Shown here: positions 6,274-13,426 of the stretch, piece by piece
Layout of the letters: each line of letters starts with the position of its first letter
How positions within the stretch are numbered: position 1 is the stretch's first letter
DNA from: Bacillota bacterium
GTDB taxonomy: Bacteria; Bacillota; Clostridia; Peptostreptococcales; Anaerovoracaceae
Assembly: GCA_016302545.1 (NCBI GenBank)
Contig: JAEDNK010000022.1
Span: 1-17,663, forward strand
Direction of reading: 5' to 3'
Length of the DNA stretch: 17,663 bases
The notes under the pieces: generated by a model
Databases searched by the model: none
Told to the model about the DNA's origin: nothing
What the model saw: only the letters and a program-made list of their open reading frames with translations
Position numbers and translations under genes: made by a program

Positions 6274-7554
6274 ATGAGAAAAAATGAGAAAGATATGATA
6301 AACAAGAAAGAAGCTGATTTTGGAGAAAACATTTTACCTGCCGTAAGAAGGCGGTTTGCAGCGGAGGAAACCCTGGACGATATGAGAGCTATGGAAATAA
6401 TTGCAGAAGAGGTATTTGCCTGCGAGGAAGTAAATGACTTTGACGATAAAGCTGCGGACAGGATAATCCAAAAGCTTTTCCTTAAGACCAGAAGAAGACT
6501 TGGAATTTTGCAGCCCCTGCTTGAGGACGCACATGTAACGGAAATCATGGTAAACGGTCCCGAAAACATCTTTGCGGAGAGACAGGGAAAAATAAAGAGA
6601 TGGCCCCTTTCCTTCGACTCTCGTGAAGAGCTTACCGAAATTATAAGGAACATAGCGGGAGACGTGCATAGAGAAATAAGCGAAATGAACCCCATTGTAG
6701 ACGCAAGACTTGCTGACGGCAGCAGAGTAAACAGCGTTTACAGCAATGTGGCAATAAACGGGCCGATACTCACCATAAGAAAGTTTTCCGACAAATACAT
6801 GACCATGGAGGATCTGATAAAAAACGGCACCTTAACAGCTAAAGCCGCCCTGCTGCTCAAAACCCTCGTTGAATGCGGATATAACATATTTGTAAGCGGA
6901 GGAACCTCGTCGGGAAAAACCACCCTGCTCAATGCACTGGCGGAGGCTGTTCCGGCAGAAGAAAGAGTCATCGTCATCGAGGATTCTATGGAGTTGAAGC
7001 TTTCCGCCATAGAAAACATAGTACATATGGAATGCAGAAATGCAGGCGCAAGCGGCAAAGGCTCCGTGACCATGTCCCAGCTCATAAAATCCAGCCTGAG
7101 AATGAGACCGGACCGAATAATCGTAGGAGAGGTGAGAGGGGCTGAGGTGGCGGATATGCTGCAGGCCATGAATACAGGGCATTCAGGCAGTATGAGCACG
7201 GGACACGGCAACTCCGTAGAGGGAATGCTCAGAAGGCTGGAAGCAATGTATCTTATGGCGGTATCCATGAACATAGACGCCATCAGAGCACAGATTGCCG
7301 AGGGTATCGACATTATGGTTCACATTGAGAAGATAGACGGAAAGCGAAGGATAACAGAAATAACGGAGATTACGGGCTATGAGAGGGGACAATTTATACT
7401 TAACAGGCTGATGCTGCTGATGACATCGGATACCGAGGGTGCTTCGGATGATATTCTGCCCACGGGAAGCTGCATAAAAAACAGCAGAAAGCTGTGGCTG
7501 AAAGGAGGAAAATATGCCGATTTATTACGACAACACGGATTTGTCCCCGGCTGA
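6274..7554 (+). CDS. tadA: TadA/CpaF-family pilus assembly ATPase
   Basis: A 426-residue member of the type II/IV secretion ATPase family and the motor that powers Flp pilus assembly as a cytoplasmic hexamer at the membrane. The N-terminal domain (about 20-170) includes the conserved VTEIMVNGPENIF (88-100) and the DARLADGSRVN loop (143-153). The motor has Walker A GGTSSGKTT (209-217), an Asp box VIVIEDSMEL (232-241), Walker B-type RIIVGEVRG (281-289) and a His box TGHSGSMSTGH (301-311). All catalytic parts are intact. The length is normal for CpaF. AAAGG precedes the ATG by 4 bases. The 3' end overlaps tadB by 41 bases, suggesting translational coupling. Identity as a secretion ATPase is very secure; assignment to Tad comes from its neighbours. 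Confidence 0.95.
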   Translation: MRKNEKDMINKKEADFGENILPAVRRRFAAEETLDDMRAMEIIAEEVFACEEVNDFDDKAADRIIQKLFLKTRRRLGILQPLLEDAHVTEIMVNGPENIFAERQGKIKRWPLSFDSREELTEIIRNIAGDVHREISEMNPIVDARLADGSRVNSVYSNVAINGPILTIRKFSDKYMTMEDLIKNGTLTAKAALLLKTLVECGYNIFVSGGTSSGKTTLLNALAEAVPAEERVIVIEDSMELKLSAIENIVHMECRNAGASGKGSVTMSQLIKSSLRMRPDRIIVGEVRGAEVADMLQAMNTGHSGSMSTGHGNSVEGMLRRLEAMYLMAVSMNIDAIRAQIAEGIDIMVHIEKIDGKRRITEITEITGYERGQFILNRLMLLMTSDTEGASDDILPTGSCIKNSRKLWLKGGKYADLLRQHGFVPG

Positions 7555-8260
7555 GAAACAGAAATTCATACTGGGCGCGGTAATTCTAGGAATGACGACG
7601 GGAATGCTTTTTTACGACAGCCTCTTGGCAGGAGGACTGATAACGGCTTGCTGCGGGCTGTACCTGCCCTCATATAAAGGAAATATAAAGGAAAAAAGAA
7701 AGCAGCAGCTGCTCCTTCAGTTCCGCGACCTGCTTTATTCCATCTCCTCATCGGTGTCATCGGGACGAACCGTGGCTCAGGCCCTGGAGGAGTCGGTGGA
7801 GTTCTGGCAGTCCACATATGAGGAAAAGGATTATATCATGCGGGAGCTGGCGTATATGAACGGAAGAATTCACAGAGGCGGCGAAAAGGATATCGACGTG
7901 CTTAAGGATTTTGCAAACAGAAGCGGCATTGAGGATATAGCGGATTTTGTAAATGTTTACGAGAGCTGCAGGATGACGGGAGGTAATCTCAATCAGGCGA
8001 TAAACAGGGCAACCACCATAATAGGCGACAAAATTACCCTTGAGCGGGAGCTGAAGACCCTGATGGCACAGAAAATATTTGAATCGAGAATCGTGGCGCT
8101 GGCTCCCTTTGCAATGGTTCTGCTTTTAAAGATAATGTCGCCGGATTATCTGGAGCCCATGACAGCTACCCAAGGCGGGCGTATTATCACTACATTTTCT
8201 TTGGGACTTGCAGCTGCGGCATTATTGATGATGGAAAGGATAAACAAAATTGAAATCTAA
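7514..8260 (+). CDS. tadB: TadB-like type II secretion F domain membrane platform protein
   Basis: A 248-residue inner-membrane protein of the type II secretion F (GspF) family, forming with TadC the platform on which TadA acts. Two membrane helices near the N-terminus (about 17-34 and 36-51) precede the cytoplasmic T2SF helical domain. That domain starts at LQFRDLLYSISSSVSSG (68-84) and includes the YESCRMTGGNL segment (149-159). Two more helices follow at about 192-208 and 222-240. Four membrane segments around one T2SF domain match TadB, though the N-terminal extracytoplasmic part is shorter than in proteobacterial versions. The start is well fixed by AAAGGAGG 5 bases before the ATG, inside tadA. 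The end overlaps tadC by 11 bases. Confidence 0.88.
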   Translation: MPIYYDNTDLSPAEKQKFILGAVILGMTTGMLFYDSLLAGGLITACCGLYLPSYKGNIKEKRKQQLLLQFRDLLYSISSSVSSGRTVAQALEESVEFWQSTYEEKDYIMRELAYMNGRIHRGGEKDIDVLKDFANRSGIEDIADFVNVYESCRMTGGNLNQAINRATTIIGDKITLERELKTLMAQKIFESRIVALAPFAMVLLLKIMSPDYLEPMTATQGGRIITTFSLGLAAAALLMMERINKIEI

Positions 8261-8741
8261 GATAAAGAAGATTATGGAAAGAAATCGGGAGGATATAATT
8301 ATGACTATGCCCGGCTTCATAAACAGGCTGCTGCTTCTCATGAACAGCGGCATAACGGCCCAGGAGGCATTTGTCAGAATAGGAGAAAGCTACGCCGGAC
8401 TTCCTGAGGAAAGACAAAACTATTTTACAAGGGAAATAGCAGCCCTTACAGAAGCAAGCAGCAGAAACGGGGAAAGCGTCATCACAGGCTTTTATAGGTT
8501 CAGCAGATTTTCGGGAGTGAAGGAACTCACAAGAGCCGCAACCATTCTCATGGAAAACAGAGATAAAGGAACTGATCTGTGGGAAAAGCTTGCCGAACAG
8601 GGCGAGGCGCTGTGGGCAAACAGAAAAAGCGCCGCCTTGGAAAAGATTCGCTTGGCAGAAAGCAAGATGAGCTTTCCCCTTGGGATAATGCTTATGGCGC
8701 TTATACTGATAACGACAGCCCCTGCAATGATGCAGATTTGA
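8250..8741 (+). CDS. tadC: TadC-like short T2SF platform protein
   Basis: A 163-residue second T2SF protein. DIIMTMPGFINRLLLLMNSGITAQEAF (split around residues 15-41) is the conserved opening of the TadC cytoplasmic domain, LTRAATILMENRDKGTDL lies at 93-110, and one C-terminal membrane helix is at 142-160. Typical TadC proteins are near 300 residues with N-terminal helices before the domain; here those are missing, so only one membrane segment remains. It is not obviously broken, because upstream in-frame DNA is tadB. The chosen start is a TTG at 8250, with AAAGGA 8 bases before it, overlapping tadB; the ATG at 8274 is the alternative. Confidence 0.85.
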   Translation: MKSKIKKIMERNREDIIMTMPGFINRLLLLMNSGITAQEAFVRIGESYAGLPEERQNYFTREIAALTEASSRNGESVITGFYRFSRFSGVKELTRAATILMENRDKGTDLWEKLAEQGEALWANRKSAALEKIRLAESKMSFPLGIMLMALILITTAPAMMQI

Positions 8742-8763
8742 TAAATAAAAAAGGAGGATAATG

Positions 8764-8937
8764 ATGAAAAGAAAAAGGAAAAGGATACTTTCTGCCGTCA
8801 GAAACAAAAAAGGCATGGAGATGGTACAGGTAGCTATTCTCGTGGCTATTGCGGTTACCTTGGGATTGATCTTTAAAACTCAGATTACAGACTTTGTCAA
8901 CGATACCTTTGGCTCACTCAGCTCTGCAAAGTTTTAG
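8764..8937 (+). CDS. Flp1-like type IVb pilin (major pilus subunit)
   Basis: A 57-residue protein, easy to miss for its size. A very basic leader (KRKRKR) ends in RNKKG. Prepilin peptidase cleavage after Gly17 would leave a 40-residue mature pilin starting MEMVQVAILVAI, followed by a hydrophobic helix and the tail FKTQITDFVNDTFGSL. This matches the Firmicute Flp1-like family, whose members typically read EGMGTVEIILIIAVLVALALIFK-like up to a short polar end. The usual Glu at mature position 5 is Gln here. GGAGG at 8753-8757 lies 6 bases before this ATG; the ATG at 8761 would be only 3 bases away, so 8764 is preferred. It sits between tadC and the pseudopilin genes, the usual place for the major subunit. 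Confidence 0.85.
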   Translation: MKRKRKRILSAVRNKKGMEMVQVAILVAIAVTLGLIFKTQITDFVNDTFGSLSSAKF

Positions 8938-8960
8938 CGTCCGCGGGAGGGTAAAGTCAG

Positions 8961-9161
8961 ATGAAAATTGTTGAAGCAACCTTGCTCATGCCCTTAACAT
9001 GTTTGATTATCATAGCCGTTATGGGGCTGATGATGGAGTTTTACAGCGAGCTGGACAGACAGATAAGTGATAATGCAGTCAGGAGAGACAAAATATATGA
9101 GGTCAGAGAGGTAACTGTAATCAGAATCAGAGACAGGATGAGCTATGAAAAGGACTATTAA
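8961..9161 (+). CDS. Small TadE-like pseudopilin without a leader
   Basis: A 66-residue protein whose start MKIVEATLLMPLTCLI equals the mature N-terminus of TadE-type pseudopilins (xxxVEAxLxxP). The conserved Glu is residue 5 counted from the initiator Met, so there is no leader and no Gly to cleave. An in-frame TAA at 8952-8954 rules out an upstream start, and GGGAGG at 8945-8950 supports this ATG. One membrane helix (about 6-27) is followed by a charged segment (LDRQISDNAVRRDKIYEVRE) of likely helix. It overlaps the next gene by 17 bases. A minor pilus subunit or membrane assembly factor is the best guess. Confidence 0.75.
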   Translation: MKIVEATLLMPLTCLIIIAVMGLMMEFYSELDRQISDNAVRRDKIYEVREVTVIRIRDRMSYEKDY

Positions 9162-10392
9162 AAACAAAAAAGGGTCATATACGGTTTTTATCACTATAGC
9201 CTTTTCAGCAGTACTGATTATGGTAATTGCCGTCATCAGTGCAGCAGGAGAACGTGCCATAGGCAGCACGGCGCAGCATTTTGGCAGGCTGTGGGGACGA
9301 AGCATTCTGGCGGAATACGACAGAACCCTAAAGGACAGATACGGGCTTTTCGGATTTTATGGTAATGAGCTTCTTGTGGAAGAAAAGCTGGATTTCTATG
9401 CGGAATATTCCACTGACGGAAAGGACTATATTGAATATTCGGGTTCAAAGTGCTCGCTGGGAGGAAAATCCCTGGCCGAAAAAGATGTTTTTAAGGCACA
9501 GCTGAAGGAAATCGCCCTATCGGGTCAAAAACCGCAGCCTCTTTTTAAGGAGACTGAGCCGGAGAGCTCGCCGGATACCCAACATCGGCAAGGGAGAATA
9601 AACAGTCAGAGGATAATTCAAAGTCTTCCCTCTAAAGGAAGAAGAGGCGGACCGGGTATTGCCGGACTTATTGAAATGATAAAGGAGGGAACCCCTGTGT
9701 CATCGCTTATATCGGAAACTGCACATAATATTTACGCTTTCAGATTCTTTCGCCACCGCTTCACTGAAGCTGAGCTGGGAGATACCTTTTTCAACTGTGA
9801 AATAGAGTACATAATCAGCGGCAGGTTCAGCGACGAGGGGGCGGCTAAAAGCGTAGAAAACGATTTGCTTCTTCTCAGAAACGGCATGAATCTTGTGTAT
9901 CTTTATTCATGCGATGAAAAACGCAGAGCAGTTGCTGCTGCGGCCGAGGCCGCAACCCCCGGACCGGCAGCGGTAGTGACTCAGGCGCTTATCATGGAGA
10001 CATGGGCTTTTCTCGAGGCAAAAAACGACATAAAAATACTTTGTGATAACAAGCCTGTTAGATTTATGAAATACGACGAGAACTGGGCAGTGTCTCTTGA
10101 AAACGTTATATCGCTGCTTTTCAGCGAGGAGGAGGATGAGGACGGCGGCTCCGCAGAGAGAGTCGGTTATATAAGACCGGAGAAGATGGAGGGTATGGAG
10201 TATGAAGACTATCTCAGGATTATTTTTGGCATCGTTCCCGAAGAAATAAGACTTCTTCGGATGATGGACCTGATTCAGATTAATATGAAATACCTGTACT
10301 GCGGACCGTTTTTACTGAAAGACTATTATACGGGTCTTGAATTTTCCTTTAGAGTTAATGGGAGAACATATGAGTTTAATGAAGATTATTAA
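9145..10392 (+). CDS. DUF5702-like Tad-associated membrane-anchored protein
   Basis: A 415-residue protein with a class III-type signal: KNKKG then SYTVFITIAFSAVLIMVIAV, one membrane helix at about 12-33. ILAEYDRTLKDRYGLFGF (54-71) is characteristic of the DUF5702 family of Firmicute Tad loci, where it stands in for TadG, a large minor pseudopilin-like component. The rest (about 75-415) is expected outside the membrane: a low-complexity stretch near 135-170, an acidic run EEEDEDGG near 331-338, and a C-terminal region with conserved-looking YEDYLRIIFG (355-364). Mature position 5 is Phe, not Glu, as is usual for this family (GSxTVF). The start overlaps the previous gene by 17 bases. The end overlaps the next gene by 23 bases. 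The exact function is unknown. Confidence 0.72.
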   Translation: MKRTIKNKKGSYTVFITIAFSAVLIMVIAVISAAGERAIGSTAQHFGRLWGRSILAEYDRTLKDRYGLFGFYGNELLVEEKLDFYAEYSTDGKDYIEYSGSKCSLGGKSLAEKDVFKAQLKEIALSGQKPQPLFKETEPESSPDTQHRQGRINSQRIIQSLPSKGRRGGPGIAGLIEMIKEGTPVSSLISETAHNIYAFRFFRHRFTEAELGDTFFNCEIEYIISGRFSDEGAAKSVENDLLLLRNGMNLVYLYSCDEKRRAVAAAAEAATPGPAAVVTQALIMETWAFLEAKNDIKILCDNKPVRFMKYDENWAVSLENVISLLFSEEEDEDGGSAERVGYIRPEKMEGMEYEDYLRIIFGIVPEEIRLLRMMDLIQINMKYLYCGPFLLKDYYTGLEFSFRVNGRTYEFNEDY

Positions 10393-11008
10393 AAATCAAA
10401 GGGGGAGCTACATTGCAGAGGCTGCGCTGACGCTTCCGGTGTTTATATTGTGCGTGATCGCCTTGGCGCTGATTATAAGAATCATCGCCATATGCGAGAA
10501 TATTGGGTTTGTGACTGCAGCTGAGGCCCGTGATATTTCACTCGCCAGAATTTCCCTTTGCACAGAAAAAAATATTGAAAAAAGAATAAGCGAGGAAAAT
10601 CCTAGGCTGACAGATTTTCGCGTCACAAATCTGGACTATTTGTACAGCGACGCCAATATAGATGACTTGATAGGAATAAATTCGAGGAGTGTTTTTACCG
10701 TAAAAAATCCTATAGGTATCTACGGTGAGATAGAGTTCACACAGGGACTGCTGTTTAGAGGCTTTACCGGAGCGGAGCAAAGGGAAAAGCCTCTTTCGGA
10801 GAAGGATTTTACAGAATATGAAAAATCACAGCCGGTGGTGATATTCCCTAAGTATGGGATAAGATATCACATCAAAACCTGCCGATATGTAAGGCAGGAA
10901 TATGAGGGAGAGGAGTATAAGCTTGAAATGGAGCTTGAGGATGCAAAGCTAAAAGGCTATACAGCTTGCATGGTATGCAGAGGAGGAGAAAATGAGCAGG
11001 ATGGTTAG
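10370..11008 (+). CDS. TadE-like pseudopilin with C-terminal His/Cys motif
   Basis: A 212-residue protein with a prepilin-type N-terminus: NQRG (9-12), then SYIAEAALTLPVFIL, in which Glu17 is at mature position 5. One membrane helix runs to about 40. The middle is an extracytoplasmic domain of unknown fold. The last 50 residues read VVIFPKYGIRYHIKTCRYV ... KGYTACMVC, with His167, Cys171, Cys200 and Cys203. This pattern resembles the short His-x3-Cys ... Gly-Tyr-x-x-Cys-x2-Cys module seen at the ends of various secreted Firmicute nucleases and other proteins, probably a metal or disulfide site. The ATG at 10370 is chosen because GGGAG lies 5 bases upstream; a TTG at 10337 would add 11 residues without a better site. 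It overlaps genes on both sides (23 and 17 bases). Confidence 0.78.
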   Translation: MSLMKIIKNQRGSYIAEAALTLPVFILCVIALALIIRIIAICENIGFVTAAEARDISLARISLCTEKNIEKRISEENPRLTDFRVTNLDYLYSDANIDDLIGINSRSVFTVKNPIGIYGEIEFTQGLLFRGFTGAEQREKPLSEKDFTEYEKSQPVVIFPKYGIRYHIKTCRYVRQEYEGEEYKLEMELEDAKLKGYTACMVCRGGENEQDG

Positions 11009-11522
11009 AGTCAGGATTTCTGACAGCGAACTCTTTTTTCCGTGGAAAAAAGACGTGCTGCTTTCGGGTAGCTGCAGCGGAGTACTGCCTTTCGGCATAA
11101 TTGATGCTGTCAGCGAGGAAACGGGCTTTTATAATACGGAAGGCTTTACAAGACTATCCGACTTCCCGGAATTAAAAGCAGGAGATATTCTCACTGCAGC
11201 TGAACGGATACTCGAATGTGTGGAAATATGTAAGGATGCCCTTATTTTCCCCGGGGAATACATACTGTCGCCGGACACCGTATATGTCACGCCGGATTTA
11301 CGACAGGCGCGTATTGCATACATACCTGTTGAACGCTACGTAAGTGAGGAAGGGGCTCTTTCCTCACTTATTTATACGATGAAAGAGCTTACCACGGAAA
11401 ACGGAAGGACATATCTTGAAACTCTGGGTGCCATGCTGGAGTGCAGCAATCTCAGGCTGAGAAAGGTTATAGGCTTTATAGAGGAGCTGAAAGAGGAAAT
11501 AAAGGTGTGCGGGATTGAGTGA
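10992..11522 (+). CDS. DUF6382-like Tad-locus protein (tentative)
   Basis: A 176-residue soluble protein with no signal or membrane helix. The central pattern GFTRLSDFPELKAGD (51-65), ILECVEICKDALIFPGEYILSPDTVYVT (73-100) and ARIAYIPVE (105-113) resembles the N-terminal domain of DUF6382 proteins of Firmicute Tad loci, which usually carry a C-terminal FHA domain. No FHA domain is present: the protein ends soon after a helical stretch (LRLRKVIGFIEELKEEI, 154-170). The family match is from memory of the pattern and is tentative. AGGAGG lies 5 bases before the ATG. It is the last gene tightly overlapped in the pilus operon. Confidence 0.6.
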   Translation: MSRMVRVRISDSELFFPWKKDVLLSGSCSGVLPFGIIDAVSEETGFYNTEGFTRLSDFPELKAGDILTAAERILECVEICKDALIFPGEYILSPDTVYVTPDLRQARIAYIPVERYVSEEGALSSLIYTMKELTTENGRTYLETLGAMLECSNLRLRKVIGFIEELKEEIKVCGIE

Positions 11523-11611
11523 AACGTATAAATAAGTGGCATCGCAAGGAATAATATGCCCCTGATAACAATAAAATGTACCAGTAAAACAGGCATTCAG
11601 GAGGTTAAGCC

Positions 11612-12103
11612 ATGGTAAATCCGGCGGGCAGAAGAAGGGTGAAAAAGAGAAAATCGAGAAGTGAAAAGACCGGAATGAGGCTCAGCATACTGGGGGCAGC
11701 CATTCTTGCGGCGATTTTGCTGGGATATTTGACGGCAAGGTTTGTAATCGGACCGATTATAGGGTATAATGCTGATGAGAGCCCGATTAGAGTGACGGAG
11801 CATGACGGCAGCGAAGAGCGGGCTGACGGTAAAGACAGTGAAGAGACTGAAGAAGTTAAGAAAACTGCTGCCGTGCCGGAAAAGGGCTATGCTCTTCAGT
11901 TCGGAGCTTTTTCTACAAGAGAAGCCGCCGAGGAGCTTTCCAATGCGCTGAAAGAGAAAGGCATCGATACGGAAATCGTGGAGGTTGACAGTGTTTTCAA
12001 GGTTATCACTCCTGTGATTGAAGAAAAAGACGATGCCATTAAGGCTCTCGATGATGTAAAGGACAAGGAAGTAACGGATGTATTTGTGGCATCCTTTGGC
12101 TGA
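11612..12103 (+). CDS. SPOR-domain single-pass membrane protein
   Basis: A 163-residue protein: a strongly basic cytoplasmic start (GRRRVKKRKSR, 6-16), one membrane helix at about 24-50, an acidic disordered linker (55-88, SEERADGKDSEETEE), and a SPOR domain at about 92-162 (YALQFGAFSTREAAEELS opening). SPOR domains bind peptidoglycan with denuded glycans at division septa, so this is probably a septal or cell-wall associated factor. It starts 89 bases after the pilus genes with a strong AGGAGG 7 bases before the ATG. It may be read through from the pilus operon or from a weak local promoter. Whether it helps place pili in the wall or is unrelated cannot be told. Confidence 0.85.
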   Translation: MVNPAGRRRVKKRKSRSEKTGMRLSILGAAILAAILLGYLTARFVIGPIIGYNADESPIRVTEHDGSEERADGKDSEETEEVKKTAAVPEKGYALQFGAFSTREAAEELSNALKEKGIDTEIVEVDSVFKVITPVIEEKDDAIKALDDVKDKEVTDVFVASFG

Positions 12104-12136
12104 CGCTGAATTTCTCGCAGCGTCCGCAGCATTTTT
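12099..12136 (+). terminator. Weak terminator-like hairpin before rarA
   Basis: GACGCTG (12102-12108) and CAGCGTC (12118-12124) form a 7-base stem, extended by GC pairs across one mismatch, starting inside the stop region of the SPOR gene. A five-T run lies a few bases later (12132-12136). The gap makes it weak, and some read-through into rarA is likely. Confidence 0.45.
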
Positions 12137-12157
12137 ACAGACCGGAGGACAAAACAG

Positions 12158-13426
12158 GTGATACCTTTATCTACAAGAATGAGACCCTCAAGGCTTGAGG
12201 ATTTTGTGGGACAGGAGCATTTCATGTATCCCGGCTCCCTATTTTATAATTCCATTAAGAATAAGACCTTTGATTCAGCCATTTTTTTCGGACCGTCGGG
12301 AACGGGCAAAACTACCCTTGCCAGAATTATCGCAAGGGAAATGGACGGAAAATTTTATGAAATCAATGCGTCCACCACAGGAACCAAGGAGCTTAAGGAA
12401 CTGATAGAAAGGGCCCAGGACAGCTTTTATGGTTTGGAAAAGAAGACTACATATGTTTATATAGATGAGTTTCACCGCTGGAACAAGCTGCAGCAGGATT
12501 CTTTGCTCAAGGCTCTTGAGGAAGGAGTAATTAAATTTATCGGCAGCACCACGGAAAACCCATATTTTGCTGTGAATAACGCCATCATAAGCAGGGTAAG
12601 GAATATATACGAGTTCAGAAGGCTGTCTGCGGACAATCTGCTTACCATAGTGAAGCGTGCATTGACAGATAAAGAAATAGGCTTCGGCAATCTTGACATA
12701 AAATACGATGAAGAGGCACTGAAGGTGCTGGCTCAGCTGGCAAGCGGAGATGCGAGAGTTGCTTTGGATGCTGTGGGTTTCATCGTGGACAACCTGGGCG
12801 AAGGCCAGACAATAGATAAAAAGATTGTCTCCGAAGCCATGCAGAGAAAAATAGGATTTTACGATAAGGGAGATGACAGATATAATCTTCTCAGCGCTTT
12901 GCAGAAGTCCATACGCGGCAGTGATCCGGATGCTGCCATTCACTACTTCGCAAGGTTAATCGACGGCGGAGCGGATATTCTGATGATAGGCAGGCGGCTT
13001 CTTGTAATGGCAAGCGAGGATGTGGGAATGGCATATCCTTCAGCCATTTCCATTGTTACAGCCTGTGTTCAGGCCTCTCAGATGGTAGGCCTTCCCGAAG
13101 CGGCTATTAATCTTAGCCAGGCTGTGATACTCCTGGCATCCGCACCTAAATCCAACGCATCATATATGGCATATAATGCAGCAATGGAGGACCTCCACAG
13201 AAGACAGATAGACGATGTGCCGCCTCATTTGAAGGACAGTCACTACAGCGGTGCCGCTAAACTGGGATTCGGACAATCATACAAATATCCTCACGCCTAC
13301 GGCGGCTATGTAAAACAGCAGTACCTGCCGGACAACCTGTATAAGGAAGGCGTGAAGTATTACAAGCCAACGGAAAACGGTTCCGAGGCTTCTTTTAAAA
13401 AATATCTTGAGGGGTTGGAAAAGTAA
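12158..13426 (+). CDS. rarA: Replication-associated recombination protein A (RarA/MgsA AAA ATPase)
   Basis: A 422-residue clamp-loader-like AAA+ ATPase acting at stalled replication forks. IPLSTRMRPSRLEDFVGQEH (2-21) is the family opening. Walker A GPSGTGKTT is at 45-53, Walker B with DEFHRWNK at 103-110 (Phe-His-Arg-Trp where many have Ile-His-Arg-Phe), sensor 1 GSTTENP at 129-135, and the SRVR finger at 145-148. The C-terminal collar and tetramerisation part carries the typical ASEDVGMAYPSA (about 285-296) and the KYPHAYGGYVKQQYLPD ending. The length is normal. The start is GTG with GGAGG 9 bases upstream; the ATG eight codons in would cut the conserved opening. Its stop directly abuts the ispH start. 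Confidence 0.95.
   Translation: MIPLSTRMRPSRLEDFVGQEHFMYPGSLFYNSIKNKTFDSAIFFGPSGTGKTTLARIIAREMDGKFYEINASTTGTKELKELIERAQDSFYGLEKKTTYVYIDEFHRWNKLQQDSLLKALEEGVIKFIGSTTENPYFAVNNAIISRVRNIYEFRRLSADNLLTIVKRALTDKEIGFGNLDIKYDEEALKVLAQLASGDARVALDAVGFIVDNLGEGQTIDKKIVSEAMQRKIGFYDKGDDRYNLLSALQKSIRGSDPDAAIHYFARLIDGGADILMIGRRLLVMASEDVGMAYPSAISIVTACVQASQMVGLPEAAINLSQAVILLASAPKSNASYMAYNAAMEDLHRRQIDDVPPHLKDSHYSGAAKLGFGQSYKYPHAYGGYVKQQYLPDNLYKEGVKYYKPTENGSEASFKKYLEGLEK

Noticed and set aside
8190..8816. Minus-strand 208-codon ORF across tadC and the pilin
   Set aside because: It is opposite confirmed T2SF and Flp coding frames and has an atypical Cys/His-rich composition.
12275..12943. Minus-strand 222-codon ORF within rarA
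   Set aside because: It is antisense to a clearly recognised AAA ATPase with intact motifs and shows no protein-family features.
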